Shown: positions 44,276-54,668 of the stretch, piece after piece
Numbering within the stretch: the stretch's first letter is position 1
How the letters are laid out: every line of letters begins with the position of its first letter
NCBI GenBank assembly: GCA_033977485.1
Contig: CM066987.1
Location: 48,611,033 to 48,675,032, forward strand
DNA: 64,000 bases
Direction: 5' to 3'
DNA from: Hydrangea macrophylla
Lineage: Eukaryota; Streptophyta; Magnoliopsida; Cornales; Hydrangeaceae
Notes under the pieces: model-generated
Databases searched by the model: none
Told to the model about the DNA's origin: nothing
Seen by the model: the letters and a program-made list of their open reading frames with translations, nothing else
Program-made: the position numbers and the translations under genes

Positions 44276-45924
44276 TGACAAGCGGGGGTATTTGTAAAAT
44301 ACAACCGCGCTAAAAGAAGAAAATATACTAATTTAGTTTACAATTCCCTTGTTTATCTGCAATTTGAATTACAATGCCAGTTTTTACACAATGTGATTAA
44401 ACTATGATAAGTGGTATTGTTTTAGTGGTCATTTGTGCAGATTACTACTGTTGTGTGAAGAATTGGATGGAAATGATAACAGAAGTGCTAGGTTCTAATG
44501 AAGGCAGATCAATCATGAAAAGAGAGTTTCAAGCGATCGAAGAAGTCTCGAGCGATCGAGGTTTCGATCGATCGAATGCAGCTCAAGCGCTCGAAGATCC
44601 CAGAAGTTCAATCGATCGAGAGATGTTCGATCGATCGAACATGGCTTTTATCAGATTGTACGCGCACGCAGCAAAAATAGACTTTTAACCCTAGCATTAG
44701 GTTTTTGTTATATATATTCATATTATATACGTCCCAGAGGACGCACACATTGCTTTTTATCAGTTTTAGAGAGAGAGAGATAGAGAGTTTACATGTTTTG
44801 TAGGTTTCAAAGTTTGGATATTGCTTTTGGATTGTTTTTCTTTGGTTTAATACAAGTTCTTCTATTCTAGGTTCTGTGATTTCAGTTTGTTTATATTCTA
44901 GTTGCTTAATATTGTAGTTTAATTCGTTAGTATTGATAGTAGCATAGTAGTGATTTCAAATCATCATTAGTTTACATAGTTTTCATGTTAAAATCACAAC
45001 CAAACGCATCCTTAATGAATCTTTACGTTAAAAACGCATCTGAGACACTCCAGAACTATGTCTGAGTAGTCCCCAGATTGGGAGATCATGATGAAATCGT
45101 GATCTCATGCCTCTGCCATGCAGCAGAATAATTCCTGTGTTCGATCGATCGAAGTTAGTTCGGTCTATCAGACCAGAGACATTGTCAAGCGATCGAAGAC
45201 ATTTCGATCGATCGAGAGATGAAGTTGTTCGATCGATCGAAAGCGCGTTGATCGATCGAACTCTCTGATTCTTGAGAACATTCTATGCAGTATTCCTAGA
45301 CTTTCTACTTTACTGATTTGTAATCAAACTGTCCCCAAATGCTCAGTTTGTCAAAGCAATCGTTAAACTTAAAGCCTTAAGGCATTTTTCTTCAATATCT
45401 TTTGCAAACCACCCTCAATGCTAACACCATTGTAGGCGCGAGTCTTAACTATTGTTTTAAACTGCTTTTATGTGTTTCAAACTTAATTATGATGACATAG
45501 TCCCGGGCATGAAAGGGCTATGGATTCTTTATCCTAAGAGAAATACGGAATACTGTAGAGGATGTACTCCATTGAACTTCAACGTAATTGCATGGTAGAA
45601 GACTAGGTCACGGTGGATTTATGTAATCCCAACATTCCCTTTTATTAAGAAAAACAAATTTAAAAATATCGCTTTAATTTGTTAGTTAGTCGTTAGATTA
45701 ATTTAGTTTAATTGCTTTATCTTTAGTAGTTGATCAACCGTGGAACTTTGTGTTCTACATCCTTTTAAAGTATCGATTTTTATTTTCCTTTTTAGAGATT
45801 AATCTAGGTATTTAGTTTAACACCTTCCCTGTGGGATCGACCTAGACTTAACCAAATTACTAATTGCACGATTACCTACATTTGGGTATAGCACACAAGC
45901 GCACACAGAAAAATTCTCGTGTCA
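44276..45924 (+). repeat. Element A2 3' LTR
   Basis: 1,649 bp, ends TCTCGTGTCA then TCCGG. Palindrome clusters at 44529-44640 and 45140-45260 are cleaner than in the 5' LTR. TATATATA at 44709-44716. Confidence 0.93.
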
Positions 45925-46110
45925 TCCGGGTACGGGACTAAGTTAAATCTTATTATGGTCGAGTCGGTAAGGTTACTACAGTCTATATGGTAATACTACA
46001 ACACGTCCATACCGTCACGTAATTAAAATAATAATATAATAAAATAGTCGATTCAATACAGGAATTCAAAAAACTGATATTATTAATGAAAAAAAATTAC
46101 AGGTGTTACA
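45925..46110 (-). repeat. Element D 3' LTR, remainder after A2
   Basis: Begins with the duplicated TCCGG and ends GGTGTTACA, i.e. TGTAACACC, the LTR start on the minus strand. AT-rich, no ORF. Confidence 0.8.
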
Positions 46111-46245
46111 TCTTCCACCACCTATAAAAGGATTTTGTCCTCGAAATCAGAATCGACTAGTACTAAATAGGAATAGGAATTTCTAGAGAAATTCAGGTGC
46201 TACATCTCTACCCACCTTATCAGAGGATTTCGTCCTCGAAATCTA
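46111..46245 (-). other. Polypurine tract/LTR-start junction of D, duplicated
   Basis: On the minus strand, GAGGACAAAATCC then GGTGGTGGAAGA precedes TGTAACACCTG (boundary 46110/46111). About 94 bp further out, GAGGACGAAATCC then AAGGTGGGTAGAGA precedes TGTAGCACCTGAATT (46195-46204). The junction is thus present twice in tandem, by local duplication or from a second related LTR end. Confidence 0.65.
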
Positions 46246-46326
46246 GAGATTGCTAGGTATCAGAAAGTACAATGTACTAATCATATCTCAAATTTTACGG
46301 TTGTGAGGTTCCCACTAGCTAGCTAA

Positions 46327-46776
46327 TCAGACCTTCTCACCAATTCTTTCGAACGTCCAAACTTCTTTGCTAAACAACACCATGTGAATTTCAAAGTTCT
46401 GACATTGAATGTGGCACCTTTGGTCTTTCGTCTTGTTCAATGCTGGGATTAATTGGATGATCTGCGAGCTCTCTTTCGGGACCTTCTTTGTGGTGGAACC
46501 ATGTTCTAAATTCCTCATTCTGGACCATCTTTGTGCACACGTCCAGTCTTTCCACAATCGAAGCACTGTGCCTATCAACTTGTGAGCTATTTCGTTGTAT
46601 TCTTTGGAGTGATGTCCAGATATTTTCCAGTCGTCGCAGATATCACGTTGCTTTGGATGTGTTTGAGCGGCAGTCTGATTAACTTTTCTTTCATTATTTC
46701 TTCTGTGTCTTTGATCGGTAAGATTCTTACCTCTCAGCTTCTTGATGTGATGGTTGAGAAGTCTAGTTGGTCTCAT
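46327..46776 (-). pseudogene. Second gag zinc-knuckle remnant in D
   Basis: Open frame of 149 codons with QRDICDDWKISGHHSKEY, a decayed first knuckle resembling element T's CYNCGVPGHHSQEC. In a shifted frame CFDCGKTGRVHKD follows, matching T's CFNCGKFGHIRKF. It lies downstream of the integrase scrap, which is the wrong order for one simple gag-pol element. Confidence 0.55.
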
Positions 46777-47069
46777 AATTGTCTTCTATAACTTATAGGG
46801 GTCGTGAATGTATCCCTCAGCATGTTAGTACGAAGAACGTTGTGGATTAGCGTATCTACTTAAAAAGTATTGTGATCTACTACACCATTTGTGATAATGT
46901 ATGCGAATTGGTGGGCGAATCGATCGTAAATTATCTAATGTGTCGTAGTGATAGCTTTCTTTCTTTTGGTCCGATAGCACGTTGCCTCGAGTGATCGATA
47001 TTTTAATGGTAATTGATCGTCGATTCAAACTGTAGGTTCTTCCTTCACTAGACTGCTTAGTTTCTTGTG

Positions 47070-47400
47070 TCAACTCTGGGGTTGCTTGTATCCTTCCTTC
47101 ATTTCTGATCTGTCTGACGTGATGATGATTGACATGGCCTTCCATATAGAACCTCGAGTGTCGTCATACCTATGCTTAACTTTGTCATAGTTGGCAAACA
47201 TTTTGATCAGCGTCGAGTGGGTTCTCTCACATTTTTGTTCCTGATGTGCCATAAGCTTTCATAATTGGTGGTGTAAACTTTTCCATGTGTCTCCGATGTT
47301 GTTGATGATGTGAGCTGGTAAGACGTCTTCTACCGTTAGGTTAGCTCGTCTAGTTTGACCGTCAGTCTAAAGGTGGGATACAATGCTCGTTGTATACTTA
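47070..47400 (-). pseudogene. Integrase-core scrap in D
   Basis: On the minus strand near 47375-47290 the frame reads SHL, stop, TDGQTRRANLTVEDVLPAHI, resembling the HPQTDGQSER...LEDMLRA region of gypsy integrases, with CAG to TAG inside HPQ. The open frame 47070-47252 continues downstream but I do not recognise it. Only a short part of pol remains. Confidence 0.45.
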
Positions 47401-47519
47401 TAGTTACTAACTGCCGATTTGTTGTACTTCTATAATAATATATATATCGGAACACTAATCATTACAATAATACTAGATACACAAAACTAGATTCATTAAT
47501 AAGTCAAAATTTTACATAA

Positions 47520-48311
47520 TCGATTGCATAGGTTGTATCAACTCCCCTTCTTCTTCCAAGTTCATCAACAGATCTTGATTGATGTTCTTCATTGCCTCGT
47601 AATCCTTGCGAATGTGGTCCATTCTACCACATTTGTAACATCGCGATCCATGTCCTCCAATTTATTTTGGTGTTGGGCATTCGTCGAAGTGATGTCCTTG
47701 ATTTCTGTAGTTGAAATAACGTTGGCATGTTTTGCGTTGGACCAATGCTATTGTTGTATTGGACTTTTTCTTATTCCTCATGTGTTCTTTCAGGCTTCGT
47801 TGTGCCTCTTTGCCTAATTCAGCTATATTAGGGATGGTGGTATTGAGCTGGGCTTGTCTGAGCTGCATGTGCTTCGTAGTATCCATCTCGAGTGCTTTAT
47901 AGTCCTTGCTCAAATCTCCTCTCTTGCGACAGCTGTAGCAGATAACGTTTGGTTGGTTACAGGTCTTGGGAGCTTGACATTCCTTGGCCAGACATCTAGG
48001 GTTTCCACAGTTGAAACAAACGCCATGATCATTGTTCATCGTTTTGAGTTGTCCTTGTAGTAGGGTTGACCTTGGTAGTATAACAGGTTGTGGCTTGAGT
48101 GGTCTCAAAGCGATTCTGAATGGGCGATATGGAGGTGTCTAAACAACTCGTCTCCGTAGTCATTTGTGCTAGTGCTGTCTGTGGTCTTCCATAAGTCTTG
48201 TATTAGTCTTCCTAATATACTAGTGGGATCAATCTCCTTAGGTATTATGTTGCCTAGCCTTCTGGACTGGTCCTCAGTTGTTTGAGATAATTCATCCATT
48301 GCAGAGATCAA
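47520..48311 (-). pseudogene. gag: gag pseudogene of D
   Basis: Starts MISAMDELSQTTEDQ; NIIPKEIDPTSILGRLIQDL resembles element T's DIVPPEIDPTGMIGVFIRRM. The capsid core is missing. After a frameshift near 48106 come knuckles CFNCGNPRCLAKEC and CYSCRKRGDLSKDY, then CQRYFNYRNQGHHFDEC and, past a TAA at 47662, CYKCGRMDHIRKDY. Up to four knuckle-like units are therefore present, more than T's two, and several have lost metal ligands. Confidence 0.65.
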
Positions 48312-49451
48312 GAAGATTCTTGCGTTCCTACATATGAGTTTGTATCTATAAGGTTTCTATCATACCTTATGCAAAGCAATCATAACCTATTATATTTTAC
48401 ATTATGGTTAGCATCATAATCCCGGTAGCTAGAATACGATGATTGAAACGATTGAACAGATTGACCCAAAATGAAGCCGAATCCGAAAAGACATATGAAT
48501 CCTCATAGATAGAAGTATAATAGTAGAATAATGTGATCCATTCAAGAATAAAATGTAAATCTAACAACAATTGGATGACTGATTACTATGGAAGTAATCG
48601 TAGTATCTCAAGATTTGTAGGAAATGAAAGTAACTGGTGGCATAAGGCCTTCAACGAATGAAATAAGAATTAGGTATTTCATAAATGAAATAGTCCAAAT
48701 GAAACCCTACTGATAAAGAATAAGGTACTAACTGAGAGAGACAATAAGAGGTCAAGATGTACAGAGAGTACAACGTTTTTGAGTTCCTAACAAAAACAAG
48801 AACAGAGAACTCATCTAGAATTATTTCAAATGAAATGAACTTATAAGAATTTGTTCAAGGGATAATAAGTCAAAAAGAATGACTTTGCAGTATTAGTAAT
48901 CAAATTTATTTAGAATAATTTCAAAGACAATGAACTTTCAAGATTTTAATTCAAAGAATAATAAGTCAAAAGAATGACTTTCCAGTACTAGTGATCGAAC
49001 TTGTTTTCAAAAGAATTTGTTAAGAATCGAATGATCAAGGTACATATTCAAGAATTGTTGTCTGGGGAATTTCTAAAAATTCAAGGAAATGAATTACTTA
49101 TCAAGGAGTGTATCACAATTGTTATTGATGACAATCAGAGTCACTTTACAAAATATATAGATACCATATTCAGAAGAAATGGCCATTAGAATAGAAGGCG
49201 TCGATTTACTCAAAAAGAGTGGGATGAGTAGAAAGGATATGACTGCTTACTATGGTACTCGCCTACCATATCTAAGGTAAAGTTTGCCTCTTATTATCTA
49301 TTATGGGTCCTCTAAGAACTCCTCCTCAGGGTCCTCCTCCTCCCCCTCGATGTCAGTTGGATCTTCTTCGTGGTTCTACTTAGGCATCGGTATCATCTTG
49401 CCCCCATCAACTGGTGGTGCTGGATGGTTGTCATCCCCTACTTTCTGAAGA
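48312..49451. other. D leader region without recognisable gene
   Basis: A-rich on the plus strand with near-repeats around 48830-49015 (AAAAGAATGACTTTSCAGTA twice, about 90 bp apart). No credible ORF. It separates gag from the pre-gag ORF. Confidence 0.55.
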
Positions 49452-49977
49452 TCATCTATTTGGGTCAACCTCCTCGATCGGCTCATCGTTGCTACTCGCT
49501 GGATCATCCTCAATTGTCAGGTCATTGTCGTCATCTTTGTCATCACCATTAGATGGGTCGTCAGCTGATTGGTCGCTGCCTGCGGAATCCTCTCCACTTG
49601 CTATGTCATCGTCAATATCCCTGTCCATGGGATCTGAATCCGCATCTAGCTCTAGTATGGGCTCGGGAGAGAATGGTGGTGCCGGTGCTGCCATGACAAT
49701 CTAAAAAAGTATATCATCATATAATGCCTCGTCCTAAGCCATGCTGATAAGCTCCTGGTGAATAAATATGGTAGTCTCTGAAGCATAGATCGACTCGAAC
49801 TGAACCCGGTCCGGATACTGCAATGCATCGGTAAGCACGGCTCTCCGCATGTCCTCCTCCAAGATGTGTCTCGCCTCTAGAGGATCCGCTGTCGATATAG
49901 TATGGGATCGGTAGGCTGGATACGGCTGTCGAGAATATAGTGCCTCCGAAATCATTGTGAACAAAGATCGGTTCCAT
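49452..49977 (-). pseudogene. Pre-gag ORF of D with acidic tail
   Basis: One minus-strand frame from 49964 to 49452, broken by two TAG stops near 49735 and 49705. N-terminal part: LEARHILEEDMRRAVLTDAL, QYPDRVQFESIYASET. C-terminal part from 49694: PAPPFSPEPILELDADSDP, then a run rich in Asp, Glu and Ser ending IEEVDPNR. It sits between the primer site and gag, where element T has no ORF. Family not recognised; it could be a captured host fragment. Confidence 0.45.
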
Positions 49978-50080
49978 ATTCCTACAAGAGAAGCTAACTT
50001 AGAGTCAGTACTAATACAAGGTAAATCTTATGCTCATAACTTAAGGTGTAGGACAATCAGTGAGCGCGTCTAAACCTAAA

Positions 50081-50092
50081 GCTCTGATGCCA
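50081..50092 (-). other. Primer-binding site of D, tRNA-Met type
   Basis: Minus strand TGGCATCAGAGC, one base from element T's TGGTATCAGAGC, after the same GGGATTTT spacer next to the LTR end. Confidence 0.75.
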
Positions 50093-50100
50093 AAAATCCC

Positions 50101-50583
50101 TATCACGCCCCAAAGTACCAAAAATAGGGAAAAATAAATTTCCTTTATGGGTTCGTAGACACGTGACTGGTTGTAAATGTCACCTGATTGTCCAAAAATG
50201 CTTAAAACAATAATATCATACGGGAAAGTGACCAAGTTCAGCGGAAGCAGAAATTTAAAACATCCAAGTCTTACATCAGTAGTATATCACAGACCCAAAG
50301 ATAACCAAAAGATACATATTACCAGTTCATCTAAGCTATTACATCATTAACATATTAGTAACAGAACTATGATAAAAGAAAAACTCCAAGATCTTCAGCT
50401 GGTGAAACCGTAGCTTTCCTCGTAGTAATCTTCACTAGCATAGTCTTTAGTAGTAAAGTCTGTATCTTGATAGTAGTCGGCTCTGTCTGGACCTGCAAAG
50501 GCTGGACGTGGAAAGTCCAGCGGCATGAATAGCCGTTAGCGGTTAAGCTAAGTGAGGGTCCCCTTAAGGTTACCACCACCAAG
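50101..50583 (-). repeat. Element D 5' LTR, truncated
   Basis: Matches 28255-28737 with many substitutions and stops after ACCACCACCAAG. The expected further 2.7 kb is absent. The terminal TG is mutated (TATCACGCCCC on plus). A deletion or rearrangement joined it to the PMD fragment. Confidence 0.82.
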
Positions 50584-51815
50584 CTAAGTGCGGCTTTGTC
50601 TGCCTAGTTTCAAAGAGTACCAATGATCTGCCGCATTTTTACGCTCTTAATGAGAGATGGTGGGACACCACCAACACTTTCCATCTACCATTTGGTGAGA
50701 TGACAATGACGCCTTCTGACTTTTCCATGATTACCAGTTTGAGAGTTGGCAGGAAGCGCCTGATCCTAGACTGTTTTTCCTGAGGCTGTCGAGATGTTGA
50801 TTGGGGTTGTTCCCCCTAATCTGGAGGGGCACAAATTTCCTTGCGGCTGGCTTTACCGGGCTTATGGCAGAGGGAATCACAACCTGAATAATTCTCAACT
50901 TTTGAGGGTATTTCTTCTGTATGTCCTTAGTTGCTCAATTTTTGCGACACAGAATGACCGGGTGAGCTTGAGGCTCCTTTCTTGTCTGGCGACCATTGAT
51001 GAGATCCCCTCTTATGACTGGGGCGGTGCTACCTTGGTCCACCTTTACAAGCATATGGGTGAGGTTTCCCGGGGTGATGTCAAATCGACGGGGGGATTCT
51101 GGCAAGCTTGGGAGCTTTTATCTTTTGGCTTTTTGATTTCCGTACTTCTTGTTTTTTTTTCATTTTATCTATGCAGCTTTAGAGCTTTGAGTACCTGAAG
51201 ATGTTGGCTCCTTCCCCCGCTAATGAATCAGGTGAAGATGAGGATGGTATGGCTCATGTGCCTCTGTTACCCCGGGGCTTGAGATGGAGGAGGGATGTTG
51301 TCAGGGTAAACAGCGGGGCTCATTAGATTGTTCTCCTCATAAACTTCTTATCTGGGCTGACAGCTACTAGCGTTGATTGGACGCCTTGGGAGCACGTTAC
51401 CTATGCTGCCCCAAAGGAGATACAGGTGGTCAGGCCCCTTGCCTCTTGCCAACTTCTAATGGAAAGCACCGAAAACAGGAAAAGTTGAGTGTCTCGGCAG
51501 GTGGTTGGCGGTCCGAGGTATCACGCCCCTCATAATCCTCCTATAATGGATGCTGATGACCTTTCTGGTGATGCTTTGCTGGCGGCCTTAGCTGGTACTG
51601 ATGTTTGGGATCACTTCCTCTCTGAGACCGGCTATAAGACTTACCGTGGCCACTTCCTGATGCCCAACTTCCCACTCCTGGATGTGAGTTTCTTTTACAT
51701 TTTTGTCTCTATCCGTCGCCTATGTTTTTGGACTCATTTGTGCCTACAGTTGTATAGGAGGTAGGCTCCTCCAGTTTTCGATCCTACCCCTCCTTGGGAC
51801 TGGACGGTCATCAAG
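50584..51815 (+). pseudogene. Plant-mobile-domain (aminotransferase-like) gene fragment
   Basis: Homologous to the plant mobile domain shared by MAIN-like host genes and some plant transposons. The frame near 50634-50780 reads HFYALNERWWDTTNTFHLPF, GEMTMTPSDFSMITSLRVG; a 1-base frameshift near 50778 leads to MLIGVVPPNLEG (50794). Then DRVSLRLLSCLATIDEIPSY, DWGGATLVHLYKHMGEVSRG and GGFWQAWEL. After an intron-like gap (about 51123-51176) the text resumes FEYLKMLAPSPA, VDWTPWEHVTYAAP and later HFLMPNFPLLD. A clean intron GTGAGT...CTACAG spans 51684-51749, and a last piece reads PWDWTVIK to 51815. Stops near 51323 and 51486. Introns mean it comes from a genomic gene or element, not a processed mRNA. 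Confidence 0.75.
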
Positions 51816-53136
51816 GTATCATGCCCGAGTTTTTGGAATAGCCACATGTTGGGTCCAGCCTTCTGAAAATGGGTGAAATGCGACAGATTTTGTTGGGAAA
51901 GGTGAAAAGAGTGTGGTAGGGCTTAATCGAAATATTTTAGAGTCGCCACCTAACATTTGGGTGTTACGATCCATGCGAAGGTGACAAAATCATCTTCGTC
52001 TTTTTTTTTATTTTATTTTTTTAAAAAAAGTGGGGCCCTTTGAAAATAGTGACTTTGAATAAGTCGTGCAAAAACCAGAGAATCAGAGATGGATTCGGAG
52101 ACTTGGTTATGTCAAGGAAAGGTGTTAGGAACCCTCGAACATCCTTGATAACACAGTTGCCAATTTTAGTGATTTTCATTAGAGTGGGGTATATCAATTG
52201 ATGAACGGATTTATTACAGTAAAAGTAGAAATGGTTGTGGGTATGGCCGCACTCTTTGAGGGGTGCTTACGTATCCCAAGTCGGGAATCAGGACAAACGT
52301 AGTTCTATTTTGTGTGTGAGTGAGTATGCAATTAGAGTTTGGTCGTTGGACCGTGCGAGTGTGAAGTGTGAGTTGAGTGAGAATCGGCGTAGTTAAGAAC
52401 TTTAACCTTTGCTAGTGTAGTCCTAGACTTTAACCTGGTATATGAGTTGATTGGTCATAGTGGGCCATGCAAGTGAAATGTGTCTGAATTCCCTGTCATC
52501 GAGCTATTGATTATCTCGACGATTAGGCCCATTCGGGGTATGATGAGATGATTTTTTTGTATTTTTTTTTTTTTTGGATTTTTTTTGTATTTTTGTTTTA
52601 TGCCGGAAGGAAGGGTCGGTGCCCAGGACCAGAAAAAGATTGAAAAGTACAGTTATGAGTTAGCACAGTTATGAGTTAGAACAGTCATGGGTTAGAATAA
52701 TTAGAAGTCAGTGAAGTTAAGAGTTAGATGTGCAAATGGAGCTAACAATCGAAGCAGCCCCACGATGGATAAAAGAAAAAGAAAAAGAAAAAGGACGGTT
52801 AAACCGACCGGGTGGACTTACCAGGATGTTGAACCACCAAAGATAAAAGAAAGAGAAAAAGTCAGTTAAACCGAACGGGTGGACGTACCGGGAAGTCGAA
52901 CCACCAATAATAAAGAAAATGAAAATGGTGGACTTATCGGGAAGCCGAACCACCAAAAACTAAAAGAAAAAGGCAGATAAACTGACCAGGGTGGACTTAC
53001 CAAAAATCGAACCACTAAGAAGGAAAGCAGTAAATACCGAGAAGTCAAACCACCAAGTGTAAGGATTGAGGGATTTACCTGTGAGTTCCGAGTGCAGAGG
53101 TGGCTATGGAAGTTTGATCAGTTATTTTTGTATTAG
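51816..53136. repeat. LTR-like repeat with AGAGTCGCCACC motif, left part
   Basis: Contains AGAGTCGCCACCTAA (51939), GAAAGGTGTTAGGAACCCTC (near 52116), CTTACGTATCCCAAG (near 52267) and long T tracts near 52550-52590. I associate these phrases, from memory, with widespread plant gypsy LTRs of the Tat/Ogre kind. No ends identified on the left. The right side continues after element E. Short TTATGAGTTAG repeats lie near 52650-52710. No ORF. Confidence 0.5.
52740..53060. repeat. Degenerate tandem repeat in host repeat
   Basis: About five units of 55-80 bp with GGGTGGACTTACCGGGAAG, TCGAACCACCAA and an A-rich AAAAGAAAAAG part. Unit length varies by loss of the middle segment. Open frames here are by-products. 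Confidence 0.8.
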
Positions 53137-54039
53137 TTAATTGATGTTGTCAGAATCAAGATATAAAAGTATTCTTTACTTTTCAAAGGATTTGCAGTGT
53201 GGAAGTAAAGGTCGAACCCACAGAGATTGATTACTACAGCAACTTAATTTTAAAACCTAAGTCTAATTAATTAGGAAAAACGGATTTTGATTTGGATTTA
53301 ATTAAACTAAGAACATAAAAGTAAATCTAAACTATGAAAGCAATTAAAAGTGTTTTTAATGAATGTTTAAGGGAACCTAGGATTACAAATCCACCTACTA
53401 GCTTCATAATAGGAATATCTATGAATTACTTTAGCTTATTACGTTGGATGAATATGGGGAATTGTAGCTACAAGCCCAATTCCTCCGACAAGAAGATAAT
53501 CATGGTTCAAGCACCAACATAATCCATCTGCGGATAGCACGAATTATCTCACACTAAACTAGGGTTGTGATCTAATCCGTCTAACCTAGGCATGGACTAT
53601 TCGGATACTTGATAGCACGAATCAATAAAGCACCATCACATGTAAACAACCTAAACAAGCACAGCGAGAATAGATCGTTGAGCACATCACAGTCAAAATA
53701 GATCTAAGACAAGAATAAATTCTGAAAGCAATGATTTAATCAATGTAAGTACGATTTATTTATAAAATCCTCTAAACATGTGACTGTCATCCATACATAA
53801 TAAAACTAAAATAAAAACATAAATAAAACCCTATTACTCATCTAGGGCTTCATTGAAACCCTAGATCGATGATCTAAGCTGCCATAGAAGTAGTGATCGG
53901 CAAGTAGTTGATGGAGGAGGCCATGGAAATCCTTGGTCTTCTTCTTCTTCTCCTTGATTCTCCCTCTTCAAGGGCTGGAAGTGTGGTTGTAGAATGTGTG
54001 TATATTAATTGTCAACCCTCTAATTGAAGTAAAATAGAG

Positions 54040-54047
54040 TTTATATA
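54040..54047 (-). promoter_or_regulatory. TATA box of E LTR
   Basis: Minus strand TATATAAA, about 455 bp from the LTR start; twin at 61199-61206. The GC-rich cluster lies 140-280 bp upstream of it. Confidence 0.55.
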
Positions 54048-54185
54048 GATTTACAACATGTTTTGGAAGCCTTTACAACTCGAAACGGACTGAAACTGAT
54101 GTAATTTACAGTCTGGACGTCGTTTAGCAGTCTCGTTTGCACAGGAGTCTTCAGTATACTGAAATACGCAACTTTGGTTTTTGGG

Positions 54186-54326
54186 CATATCGCGCGAGCG
54201 GGTCGCGCGAGCGCGACTTTTGATCCTTCGCGCTCGCGGATCGCGCGAGCGAATTATTGGGGGTCTCGCGCGAGCGGATCGCGCGCGCGACTTCTGGATT
54301 CTCGCGCCCGCGGACCGCGCGCGCGA
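54186..54326. promoter_or_regulatory. GC-only palindrome cluster (E LTR)
   Basis: In otherwise AT-rich DNA, repeated TCGCGCGAGCGG, CTCGCGCGAGCG, TCGCGCGCGCGA and CCGCGGACCGCGCGC phrases about 20-25 bp apart, including the perfect palindrome CTCGCGCGAG. Twin at 61345-61485 with two substitutions. It occupies the same place, upstream of TATA, as the AT-containing palindromes in other LTRs here. Confidence 0.6.
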
Positions 54327-54584
54327 CATTGGTTTTTCAGCTTCTTTCTTGATGCTTTTTCACCCTGTTTAGCCTGGTTTAGTTGATTTCTTCCAAAACC
54401 TGTCAGAAACTAGAAAACAGAGTAAAAATATACAAAAACAGGATAAAAAGGTACTAACAAATGCTCGTTAAAGCGTATATTTAGGATTAGTTCTCTCCCG
54501 ATCACACCCCCAAACCTACATTTTGCTAGTCCTCGAGCAAAACTAAAATAAAAACTACTAATAAAAATCTATTCCATTTTCGTA

Positions 54585-54668
54585 TGGATCACGATTGCAT
54601 TTAGCGTATGCAACAAGCCTTTTAAACCCCTAGGTGTCCCTAGTCGGACGAGTGAAGTCTCGTGAGGG
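54585..54668 (-). other. Noncoding block conserved between E and A2
   Basis: Reverse complement reads AACCCTCACGAGAC, ACTCGTCC, CACCTAGGGGTTTAA, GGCTTGTTGCAT and GCTAAATGCAATCGTGAT, matching A2 44038-44115. About 70 bp from the polypurine tract. Confidence 0.75.

Larger units (their letters stand above)
31247..45924 (+). mobile_element. Element A2: Athila-like retrotransposon, full length, decayed
   Basis: 14,678-bp element with LTRs 31247-32899 and 44276-45924 and the 5-bp duplication TCCGG (31242-31246 and 45925-45929), inserted into D's LTR. Order: LTR, tRNA-Asp primer site, gag, protease, RT, RNase H, integrase, X1, X2, env-like, 3' noncoding, polypurine tract, LTR. The first 430 bp of the LTRs differ at about 20 sites including small indels (roughly 4-5%), so it is much older than T and E. 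Every coding domain is present, but stops and frameshifts disable them. Confidence 0.93.
28255..50583 (-). mobile_element. Element D: old minus-strand tRNA-Met gypsy element, interrupted and truncated
   Basis: Reading on the minus strand: truncated 5' LTR (50101-50583), primer site, pre-gag ORF, gag, integrase scraps, a second gag tail, polypurine tract and 3' LTR (46110 down to 45925, then 31246 down to 28255, split by A2). The ends TGTAACACC...GGGCGTGACA, the TGGCATCAGAGC primer site and the GAGGACAAAATCC...GGTGGTGGAAGA tract match element T, so D belongs to the same lineage. The two LTR ends differ at many positions (about ten in the first 140 bp), so D is old. Its right side ends abruptly at 50583 with no target duplication. 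Confidence 0.8.
53142..54504 (-). repeat. Element E 3' LTR (left)
   Basis: Plus strand TGATGTTGTC...CCCGATCA. GC-rich palindrome cluster at 54186-54326, TATATAAA (minus) at 54040-54047, and a CTT-rich stretch near 53938-53970. Short ORFs in it are identical in both LTRs simply because the LTRs are identical. Confidence 0.95.

Noticed and set aside
53334..53522. 62-codon ORF identical at 60493-60681
   Set aside because: On the plus strand, antisense to element E, identical because the LTRs are nearly identical. No other support.
54051..54386. Arg/Ala-rich ORFs on both strands in the E LTR (also at 61210-61545)
   Set aside because: They come from the CGCGCGAGCG palindrome cluster. All frames through it are open and low complexity.
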